This document shows, piece after piece, positions 9,670-17,055 of a DNA stretch of 17,055 bases. Below the pieces are notes generated by a model. The model did no database searches, had not been told where the DNA came from, and was given only the letters and a program-made list of their open reading frames with translations. The DNA is from Chromera velia (lineage: Eukaryota; Sar; Chromeraceae), in assembly GCA_018398765.1 (NCBI GenBank), contig JAHBMJ010002662.1:1-17055 (forward strand), given 5' to 3'. The translations under genes were made by a program, and so were the position numbers. Position 1 is the stretch's first letter. Each line of letters opens with the position of its first letter.

Positions 9670-9698
9670 TACCGGTAATTGCCGGTAACCGGTAATGG
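9670..9698. repeat. Tandem CCGGTAA motifs, with a diverged copy at 10434
   Basis: Three CCGGTAA units in a row (CCGGTAATTG, CCGGTAA, CCGGTAATGG). A related sequence at about 10434-10472 begins CCGGTAATTAC and, like this one, is followed by GTCTACC and an A-run. The two copies are in direct orientation about 760 bp apart. Confidence 0.5.
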
Positions 9699-9720
9699 CC
9701 TCAGTCTACCTTCCTTTTAC

Positions 9721-10078
9721 CAACAAAAAAAATATAAAAATTAGGGTCCTAAAAAAAAAATTTCGCCTGCGGCGCCAACCTTCATCGACATGTTTTTAAG
9801 TGTTTATTAGCATTTGAAAAGCCTATTCACACACACACAAAAAAAAAAAAAATATTTAAAAAAAATAAATTTTTAACTGCTTCACCCCTATAAGTGGTAA
9901 AAAGTTGTAACAGCTCTATGACAGCATCTGTCCAACAACTACTCTCTTTTTTGACTTTGCTTCGTCTCTCACTGTTCTGTTTCTTTGTATATCAGGCTTT
10001 GACCATCGTTACAAAGCGATCAAAGTAAGAGACGGAAAAAGTCTACTTTAGTGATTGTTAGTCGGCGGCGGTCTTTCT
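9721..10078. other. A-rich and mixed intergenic DNA
   Basis: Several A-homopolymers, a short (CA)n at 9829-9840, and AATAAA-like strings near 9865. I see no gene. Confidence 0.4.
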
Positions 10079-10273
10079 TTAGAGGCTGGAGCACTGGATT
10101 GGGGGGACCGCCCAAACTTTGAGGCGGATTCTTTCCGTTGCTGAAATCGCATAGGTGCATCTATCTGGGCCAGCTGTGGTCATTGCGGCCAGTGGTTCTC
10201 TGTCTTTGGGCACCAAGTGCAAGACGGGACCCATCGCTTCGGCCTGCATCATCTTTAAGCACACTGGCCACAT
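10079..10273 (-). CDS. Exon-like GC-rich island, unknown product
   Basis: A 64-codon minus-strand frame in an island clearly more GC-rich than its AT-rich surroundings. The peptide has ordinary amino-acid usage (for example AMGPVLHLVPKDREPL and DRCTYAISATERIRL) and ends in TAA. On the minus strand it is preceded by ATCTGTAG at about 10283-10290, a possible splice acceptor. No family is recognised. It may be the last exon of a gene, a fragment of a mobile element, or chance. Confidence 0.25.
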   Translation of the reverse strand: MWPVCLKMMQAEAMGPVLHLVPKDREPLAAMTTAGPDRCTYAISATERIRLKVWAVPPIQCSSL

Positions 10274-10560
10274 AGCTATCCCTACAGATGACGCATTGAC
10301 TTTTTGAATTAACCTTAAGTCTAGCCTTAAGTGATTGATTGATTGACCTATAACCTAGGACTTAGGTTATTGAAAAGTGTTAGTGACTGTTAGAATTCTG
10401 CCAAGTTTTTGCCAACTGTCAGCAAACTCTGCCGGTAATTACTGGTTACCGATAATGAAGCTTGTCTACCGCCAAAAAAATCAGCAACCCTGTTGAATAT
10501 TGAATCGAATTAAACTTTGATCTAAACTTTGATCGAAAACTACAGGCTGCAGGGAAGCAC
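10274..10560. other. Intergenic DNA with small repeats
   Basis: Holds the diverged CCGGTAA-type repeat (10434-10472) and a perfect 12-nt tandem TAAACTTTGATC (10511-10534). A perfect hairpin ATAACCTA..TAGGTTAT (10350-10370) sits close to CCTTAAG repeats. No gene seen. Confidence 0.45.
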
Positions 10561-10872
10561 GTGTTGCTCACTCACTTCACTTACTTACTTTTTCACTCAC
10601 ACATTCTCTCACTCACTCACTCATTCACTCACTCACTCATTCACTCAGTGATACGTACTCACTCACTCACTCATTCCCTCACACAATCTCACTGTCACTC
10701 ACTCACTCCCACTCACACTCACACTCCCACATTAATACACACACACTCACACATATATACACACATAGACACACACATACACACACACACACACACACAC
10801 ATACACACACATACACACACACACATACATACATACATAGAAAGTGGCACACACAGATACACACAATCCCCC

Positions 10873-10942
<70 letters not shown>

Positions 10943-10983
10943 CCTCTTCTTCTCCCTCTTCTTCTGCCTGCCTCTGTGTGTGT

Positions 10984-11046
<63 letters not shown>
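10561..11046. repeat. Compound microsatellite: CTCA, CA, TC and TG blocks
   Basis: In order on the plus strand: (CTCA)n with TTCA variants to about 10735; CA/CATA to about 10840; a short unique piece; (TC)n 10876-10938; CT-rich linker; (TG)n 10975-11046. The CA and TG blocks are reverse complements flanking the TC block, so a long foldback is possible. Frames through the tract are artefacts. Confidence 0.92.
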
Positions 11047-11048
<2 letters not shown>

Positions 11049-11146
11049 CATGTGACTGCTAGCTAATCTGTTTCCGCATTCGGATATCGTCATTTCTGTC
11101 AGCCCCCTATTCTGTTTCCCAAGTTAAAAATGAGGTGTGTGCATAG

Positions 11147-11464
11147 CCTGTGTGTTGGATCAGCTGTTTGGCGCCATACAGGCTGGGCGCTCCCCCAACT
11201 TCAAGAAACTCATCCTGCGAGACAACACGCGGATCTGCCCACTGCCTCTCAGACTGCCTACCGCTCAGACTCCCTCCGTCCCCTAGTCTAGCCCAGGTAG
11301 TTGTAAGACGCAGCGACCATCAGCAAGTACACCCTAAAAGACGCCAAGAGGCATACTCGTCAGAGTTCCTCCGGCTAACAGCTGCTCTAGAGAGGGGGGG
11401 GCTGGGAGCAGTGGAGGAACTAGACTTTGAGGGCTGCGGCATTCATGGAGCAGGTGCAGAGAAG
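11147..11464 (+). pseudogene. Leucine-rich-repeat gene fragment, frame-broken
   Basis: Two segments resemble successive repeats of ribonuclease-inhibitor-type LRRs. The first, in one frame from about 11149 to 11235, contains LDQLFGAIQAG and FKKLILRDNTRI. The second, in another frame from about 11360 to 11464, contains LTAALERGGLGAVEEL, DFEGCGIHGAGAEK. The first frame hits TAG at 11284-11286. About 120 nt separate the two, where a typical protein would have only a few residues, and no GT-AG pair joins them cleanly. GTAGGA after the second segment could be a donor. LRRs bind protein partners; nothing more specific can be said. Either an intron was missed or the gene is broken. Confidence 0.45.
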
Positions 11465-11697
11465 GTAGGAGCCAAGCAGTTATGGAATGTTCATTGACTG
11501 TCTGTGATCTGTTTGTATGTTGACCCGTGTACTCTGTCGTGCACAGATGTTACAGTCAATTCAAAAAGTCTGTTTGTCTATCTGTCCATATTTGTACGTG
11601 CATGTATATATCCACCAAACTTTTATATGCATCTTCCATTCTCCACAGTCGAAGGCTGTGCCACGCTACTCTCAAATCCTACCCTGAAGACGGACTG

Positions 11698-11812
11698 CGA
11701 GAAGAAAAGGAGGAGGAGGAGGAAGAAGAAGAAGAAGAAGACGACGACGACGGTGACAACGAAGAAGAAGACGAAGAAAAAGAAGAAGAAGAAGCAGAAA
11801 AAGAAGAAGACG
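11698..11812. repeat. Purine-rich GAA/GAC/GAG tract
   Basis: Trinucleotide-like run. In one plus-strand frame it reads as an acidic Glu/Asp stretch, in another as Lys-rich. Neither links convincingly to the upstream LRR segments. It may be a microsatellite or an acidic tail of a broken gene. Confidence 0.8.
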
Positions 11813-11949
11813 ATGCATCAGCGAGCAAGTGTGGAGCTATTTCCACCACTTTGCCCAAAAAACACCAACAATGGAGCACAATATCTCTTTGTAGCTCACC
11901 AGAAATCCCTCTAAAAACACAGAACGTGTTTTTTTTGAACGGAGCTTTC

Positions 11950-12430
11950 TGAAATTCCGTTAGACTTTCTCTTTTCCTCTGTCGTCCGTGTTCTCTTTCC
12001 TCCCATCCAGCCCTTCCTTCTCCAGTCATTCCAAATATATCAAAAATTTTGTCACATTTGGGTTCAAACTCTTCTTCACTCTCTTCTCCACTCTTTCCCC
12101 CACCTGTTCCCTCTTCTTCATCTCTCTCCCCTCCGCTCTCTTCTTTATCACTCTCTAAAAGTACTCTGCGACGTTTGATTTCTTTCCCCCCCTACGTCAC
12201 AGCTGTAGACGATTTGCCACTTTTTGTCCCTTTTCCCCCCTTTTACCTCTCTTTGGACCTCGCCCTCTTCTCTCCTCCCACCGCGCCAGCTGCAGTCTCT
12301 CTGCCCTCCTCTCTCCTGTATATGTTTTTTTCTCTTTCCTTTGACTTTTTGCTTTCTCTTTCCTCTTTGATTTTCTTTTTTAAATTCTCGAAGTCGACCG
12401 ACAGAAATTCAGAGGGGGACCAAAACTCAC
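11950..12430. other. Pyrimidine-rich region (purine-rich on the minus strand)
   Basis: CT-rich on the plus strand, so plus frames read Ser/Leu/Pro and minus frames read Glu/Lys/Arg. The minus frame from 12650 to 12243 stays open through it (KEERESKKSKEREK), but base bias alone could give this. No independent gene is supported. Confidence 0.4.
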
Positions 12431-12588
12431 CTTTCTCGTCCAAAAAGTAGCCCTCCAGTGCCTCCATTGCCTCTGTGACATCCATTTCATGAATTTCACC
12501 TCGGCTCTCACTGTATGAGAGGGCATCGAATGTCGTAGTAGTCTCTCCCCCCTCAGGAATGCAAGAGTCTGCTTCGCACGAGCACATG
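12431..12588 (-). CDS. Probable coding exon with strong splice sites, unknown product
   Basis: On the minus strand a good acceptor (pyrimidine tract ending CTCACTCAG) is followed directly by C-ATG at 12585-12587 and an open frame: MCSCEADSCIPEGGETT, then HEMDVTEAMEALEGYFLDEK. It runs to a consensus donor, AAAG then GTGAGT (donor at 12425-12430). Without splicing the frame would stay open to TAA at 12243-12245. It lies downstream of, and in the same frame as, the long minus-strand ORF, but two TAA codons (12669, 12651) separate them. It could be an exon of that gene or of a separate one. No family recognised. Confidence 0.4.
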
Positions 12589-12668
12589 CTGAGTGAGAGA
12601 CAAGCCGGCTGCTCAGTGTCTTTGCCATAACGTGGATGGTCTTTGAATTTTTAAATAAATTTGTTCCT

Positions 12669-14348
12669 TTATCTTTCTATTTCCTTCCGGAGATGATCAT
12701 CAGAAGAAGGCAGAAATGCAATGAATGCGATGTGTGTTGGTATTAACGCATCTGGTCTGTCTTCTTTCCTCCCTTCACACCAGATGCGCACGCAACCTGA
12801 TTTCTCTCTGCTGGCAAACTCCAAAACAAGACGCAGCATGTGATATTGCATCCACCCACACAGGTGCTTTCTGTCCTCTCTACCGACATTCTCGCGGGCA
12901 GTCTTCGGGAGGGCAGAAAGTAGCAGGGACGAGTCAAGAGAAAAAAGACAGGAGTGCACAAAAAGGTCAATAAGAAGAAGAAATCCAAAAGGTTTCTTTC
13001 GAGGCTTCCCCCCCCCTGCTTCTTTCATTTGAAGAGCGGCCCCTGTCACACCAACCTCGAATGCACCCTTTCCGTTGGAGGCACAAGAACGAAGAAGACG
13101 CGTGAACGTAGAAAGGTCCCCCTCCCCTGCTTCCTCTGACACAAAGAGTGGACTGATCTGTAAGTCAAGGTACGTCATTGGAATATGAGTTGCCATTTTG
13201 TGGAGATGTCTGTACCCTGCAATGTACTGTAGAGCCAAAATCCACAGTGTGATATGGAGTATAGTTGTCAAAAGTCGCAAATACAAATAGCAAATCATTG
13301 AAAAGGGCACGCGAGCATAGAGGCACTGGATTATTCCCCCAACTACATGGGGGGAAAAAACCAAAGACTTTGGGAGAAAGGGGAAGATGCAAGGGACATA
13401 GAACGACATGAGCATACGATAGAGAGAAATACGGTGGAAAGACGTCTGTCCATCAAACCGTGCCGCCCTTGATCGCTTGACCAGTGAGACCAGTGACACT
13501 CGCATCCCCATTTTCTCGTTTATCCGCTCCTTTATCCTTTTGACCGCCTCCAGTCCTTTCCATTCGAATACACATTCATACCAGAGGCACAAACATACCT
13601 TGCACATCGTTGAAACCCCATGCAGTGGGGCAGGCAGACGGTAAAGAATAAAATCTCGATCTGCAGGAAAAGACCAGAAAATTAACTGTTGCTTGACAGA
13701 AAGATACTTCTCAGAGTCTTTCTTGAACAGCTTGCCGCTTGCACTATCAATAATGGTTTTGTCCTGCACATCTTTCTTTTTCCTTTCCTCAACATATTGT
13801 GCAGTTAAGTCGGTCCAAAGAGCAGAATGAGCAGCCTTGTCAGATACGTTTATACGCAAAAGATCGGGCTTGACTCCACAATGACAGTGAAAACGTTTCC
13901 GTTTCCCTTGACAAATGTGGTAGGGCTACACACCGGGTACAATCCCCCACTGACTACTTTGTGCCTTCAGATCGCCCCCCACCAACACTCCTTTCGCTTT
14001 CCACTCGCACACTGTCTCCTTCTCTGACCCTTCTTTTTTCACCACCACTCTCTGTTTCTTTTCCTTTAAAGCTCTCCATTGTCTCTGAAAATGCCCTGCT
14101 AAGAAGTGAAGGATGCAAATGTCTAACCCTCCCCTTATGTCTGCCAAGCGGGCAGGCGGGGTTGCATCCGAGGAGAAAACCTTGGAAGCTTCTTTTGATG
14201 CACTCCCCAACCACTCCCTCACCGCCATCACATGGAGAGTTTTGAACACTGTCACATCGTCCGTCCATAGAAGATGCCAAAATAAAAGTGGTTTACGGGC
14301 CTGCTCGAAATCCCTGAACGTCAGTGTTGCATGCTTCACGTGCCCTTC
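12669..14348 (-). CDS. Long unrecognised minus-strand ORF with one in-frame TAG
   Basis: The frame between stop codons is open for 559 codons except for a single TAG at 13926-13928. It ends at TAA 12669-12671. The first ATG is at 14226-14228 (MAVREWLGS); about 40 open codons precede it, so the true start or an upstream exon may lie further out. Visible features: a Cys/His cluster just after the TAG (HICQG, FHCHCG), Lys/Glu-rich helices (EERKKKDVQDK, LKEKKQR), and aromatic or hydrophobic stretches (MICYLYLRLLTTILHITL; FGFLLLIDLFVHSCLFSL) that could be membrane segments or a buried core. No transposase, polymerase or other motif was identified. Chance openness of this length is improbable, so it is, or recently was, coding. 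It is divergent from the ORF starting at 14568, with a 219-bp spacer. Confidence 0.5.
13926..13928 (-). other. In-frame TAG codon in the minus-strand ORF
   Basis: The amber codon splits the minus-strand frame after about 140 codons. The frame remains open for a further 418 codons downstream. Confidence 0.8.
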
Positions 14349-14567
14349 TTAATTCAATGTTGTTCTAGCTCTCTGTTGTTGTTCTATTATGTTAATTCCA
14401 TTCTGTGTGCACAAGCGCTCAACCTTGCTTCATCCAAGTGTATATAGAGCCTCCACAGTGCATTCAAATCTGTAGCCTTCGTTTTTGCAGTCTTTTCAAC
14501 TCCTGAATCTGCTTAAGTCTTCCCAGTCCGTCTCAGTCTCTTCTCAGAGTATATCTTTTCTGACCAT
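14349..14567. promoter_or_regulatory. Spacer between divergent long ORFs, candidate bidirectional promoter
   Basis: 219 bp with T-rich TGTTGTT repeats near 14361-14384, TATATAG at 14441-14447, and CAGTCTC/CAGTC strings near the plus-strand start. The TATA-like site is 121 bp before the ATG at 14568 and suits a plus-strand promoter. It might instead be the 5' region or LTR of a mobile element; LTR ends cannot be fixed from one copy. Confidence 0.35.
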
Positions 14568-16796
14568 ATGACTGAACGTGGTGGATCATGGAGTGCTCCT
14601 ACCCCGGCTGCCCTTGGTAGAGGGTTTATTGCGCAAAACCAGCAGCAGCAGCGAGGGCCGCTTGCCAGTGCAGTGAGCAATGGCGCCGAGGCGGAAGAAT
14701 TGGAGGGGAATAGGAGAGTTGCAGGGCGTCGTGGTCGTGGTGGGGCTGTGGCTGCGGCTGCGGCTGGCCGTAGAGATGAAAAACCCGTTCAGAGTGGTGC
14801 TATGGCCTTGCAAAATGCTGCGGTGGCTGAGTCTGCCTCACCCCCACCTGCTTTGTTTGAAAAAGCCCAACTCCACGTTGCCAAGAATGTCGCTTTCACT
14901 CTGAACAGTGTCGTGTTTGACACTTGCGCCTCCATGGTGGAGACGGGCGACCGTCTTGTTTAGACTGAGGGGGGGTTGACCATCACAGATGAAAACAACC
15001 CTGAGCCACTTGAGAAGGAGAAATTCTATTGTGTTGTTCTTTTGATTGGCTGTTCGGAGAAGGAATTCTCTGAGTTCCAAGCTTCAAAGATGGCCACCTT
15101 GAAGTTAGCAGATTTTGTGGGGCGTGGGGGAGGGGTGCAGGACCATTTGACAAAGCAGCTGTACACTGCCCGCTGCCGTCCTGGGTACGTCTGGTCGTAT
15201 GAAGACATAGGGCAGTGGATCCACTTCCAAGAAATCCTGGAAGCAGAACCGCTCCCAGGTTGCTATTCCGCCGTCCAAGCCCTCATAGAAGCAATGACCC
15301 GTTTTTTTAAGCAGATCGACGATGCCTATTGCAGCCAAGACGGGCAGTTCTTCCAGTCTCATCACAACAAATGGAAGAGTCTTCTCTTCAACAAGATTTA
15401 GCGCCTCACAATCTACGATGACTTGAATGCCAGAGAGGGGATGCAGTTCTTTACTTCTCTCAATCAGAAGCAGAAGCACGTAATGCCAACATTAGCAGAG
15501 CACCCAGTCCCCACATGGCCGATCGTTCAAATCCCAAAAAGAAGTAACAGGCGACTTGCTTGGCTCGACGTGAAAGAAAGAAAAGGGCAGACTGCATCGG
15601 TTGATAGAGAATTCCATCTGTACGAGAAGTTCCAGGTTCATGGACCTACGACCGAAGTAGTAAGAGGGTGGAGCGTTGACGAGTTGCTAGAGGGAGATGA
15701 GGGGACGCATGATGAAGCCTCCGGTATCACCAGTAGAGCTGATCAGATGGCCAGACAGATTATGAAGATCCATAAATTAGCAGAGAATACAGAGTTTGCA
15801 CACGCCCTGTGGAAAGAGTTCGCTGAGGCGTGTGATGCAGACAACATTGAACAGCTATTTGACACAGTCGAGCAGAATCTGAAGAGCAAGAAGGGAAAAC
15901 AGCAGAAAAAGACTAAAACCTTCCATCCCCGAACAGCCAGAGTCTGCAGACTCCTCGCTGCATTCTCTATCCACCGTCGAATCACATTCTTCTACAGCAC
16001 TTTTGACTCCAAATGGGATGAGACAGTGGCCACGCATGCAGCAAAGGAGGCAAGGGAGATGGAGAAGAAAGTAGAGAAGGCAGCGAGGGACAGAGAACTC
16101 GCCACTCTGATGATCGAACAAAGCGGGGCAGGAATTTACTGGAAGTGGATTAGGGAGGGGAGGGGGGAGCAGCGTGATATCCTCCTTGTGATGACCATCC
16201 CGCTGTATTGTATGCGGCTGACCCCAAAAGATCAGTCAGCATCTGCGTACAAAGTCTCTTTTTCCCTCATCAAAAAGGACATGAAAGCAAAGCACAAGGA
16301 CTGCCTAAAGTTCTTGAGTATAATTGTTTTGAACCCAATAGTAGAGAATTTGAGGGGGCTGGCCTCGCGTGTATCTGTTGTAAAAGAGTCAAACATTTGG
16401 GCAGCTGAGGATGTCGAACAATTCATCGTCCCTTTTGGGGGGGTGAATCTCGAAAAGTATCAGTTCAAGGTATTAAAGGGCGCGTATCAGCCCACTCCTT
16501 CCAACAAACCCGAAGACCAACACTTGTTCTCCCTCATTGCGGTGCGTTTGGACCGGATTGATAATGAAGAGTCAGACGATGATGAAGCAGAAGCAGCAGA
16601 AGCAGAGGACACCCCCCCCCGACGTGAGTCTCGCCGCCGCAACCACTCTCCCTCTGACAGTGTTCCTCCTAGTCGCAAGAGTACCCGCATCAGCAAGCAG
16701 CGGAACAGGGGAGGTGAGGGAAGGGGTGCCAAAGGTGAGAAGAGAGCGCGAAGCTCCGAGATGGGGGGGGCATCGGAAATCATAGGGGCCCCTTGA
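14568..16796 (+). CDS. Long unrecognised ORF (743 codons) with two in-frame TAG codons
   Basis: One frame runs from ATG 14568 to TGA 16794-16796, broken only by TAG at 14961-14963 and 15399-15401. The N-terminal region is Gln- and Arg/Gly-rich (QNQQQQRG, GRRGRGGAVAAAAAGRR), like flexible RNA-binding tails. The central part is globular-looking (FYCVVLLIGCSEKEFSEF; SYEDIGQWIHFQEILEAEPL; KMATLKLADFVG). A Lys-rich helix follows (KSKKGKQQKKTKT), then EAREMEKKVEKAARDRELA. The C-terminus is acidic (NEESDDDEAEAAEAED) then Arg/Ser-rich (PRRESRRRNHSPSDS; STRISKQRNRGG). There are no zinc knuckle, protease, RT or integrase motifs. A Gag-like or ORF1-like protein of a mobile element is a reasonable guess, not shown. 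It is followed by AT-rich DNA. Confidence 0.55.
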
Positions 16797-17055
16797 TTGA
16801 AAAGTCGTCTCTCTTTGTGTCTCTCGAATAGACCTGTACAGACTTTAACTGACTGTACTGACAATTGAAACTTTTGTACTGGAAAGTGACTTTGAAAAAT
16901 TTAGTTTTTAAAACATTAAAATAGATAGTTTAACCTTTAAACTAATTGATTTTCATAATTTATTTAAGACTATTTAAGCTTAGTAAGATGTTTAAAAAAT
17001 GAAATAAAAAAATGTATATATAGAGTATATATTTTTTCAAAACCATAAATTGTCT
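16797..17055. other. AT-rich 3' flank of the long plus-strand ORF
   Basis: From about 16850 the sequence is strongly AT-rich with repeated TTTAAA-like strings and a TATATATAG / TATATATT patch near 17014-17031. It continues off the right edge. Its composition resembles 1139-1425, but I could not align the two. Confidence 0.5.

Noticed and set aside
10561-11093. Open frames of 72-164 codons on both strands
   Set aside because: They are low-complexity translations of the compound microsatellite.
12049-12450. 133-codon plus-strand Ser/Leu/Pro frame
   Set aside because: It is a product of the CT-rich strand opposite a more plausible minus-strand exon.
1436-16796. Full reassignment of TAG to Trp as the host nuclear code
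   Set aside because: TGG is used freely for Trp in the same frames and in the host gene. TAG is rare and limited to the element-like ORFs, so mutation or readthrough is more likely.
1-17055. CRISPR array or prokaryotic defence system
   Set aside because: Repeats are microsatellites or irregular; there are no spaced direct repeats with unique spacers and no cas-like proteins. Splice-phase evidence shows eukaryotic DNA.

Overview
The window looks like nuclear DNA of a unicellular eukaryote, probably a photosynthetic alveolate of the chromerid type. That guess rests on general resemblance: long TG/CT microsatellites, GT-AG introns, copia-type retroelement remains and a leucine-rich-repeat fragment. 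No single marker proves it. Nothing bacterial (operons, Shine-Dalgarno sites, CRISPR) is visible.

Left part (1-3406): a degenerate (TG)n tract, an AT-rich stretch, then the 3' half of a Ty1/copia-type pol ORF. The reverse transcriptase and RNase H motifs are nearly complete, but two in-frame TAG codons interrupt the frame. Integrase, protease, gag and LTRs were not found. From 3407 to about 4860 there is no convincing gene, but 3930-4600 holds a cluster of direct and inverted short repeats.

Centre (4862-7722): a clean seven-exon host gene can be assembled by hand. All splice phases agree, and it encodes a 213-residue protein with a central coiled coil and a polyproline tail. It has a 9-nt first coding exon, an 18-nt micro-exon, four introns that begin GTCAGT, and a 21-nt duplication at an exon start that duplicates the splice acceptor. 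I do not recognise the protein family.

7723-11100 is mostly AT-rich intergenic DNA with hairpins, a diverged repeat pair around CCGGTAA motifs, a small exon-like GC island on the minus strand, and a compound CTCA/CA/TC/TG microsatellite. 11147-11464 carries two leucine-rich-repeat-like segments in different frames, probably a broken gene, followed by a GAA/GAC-rich tract.

Right part (12243-17055): two very long unrecognised ORFs diverge from a 219-bp spacer. The minus-strand frame is open for 559 codons (14348 to 12672) with one internal TAG. The plus-strand frame runs 743 codons (14568-16796) with two internal TAGs. An exon-like minus-strand segment lies beyond the first. The window ends in AT-rich DNA resembling in composition the stretch before the copia ORF.

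The most notable signal is that three independent long frames are interrupted five times, always by TAG and never by TAA or TGA, while the proposed final stops are TAA or TGA. The candidate explanations are nonsense mutation of TGG or CAG codons, regulated amber readthrough, or a directional mutational process acting on mobile elements.
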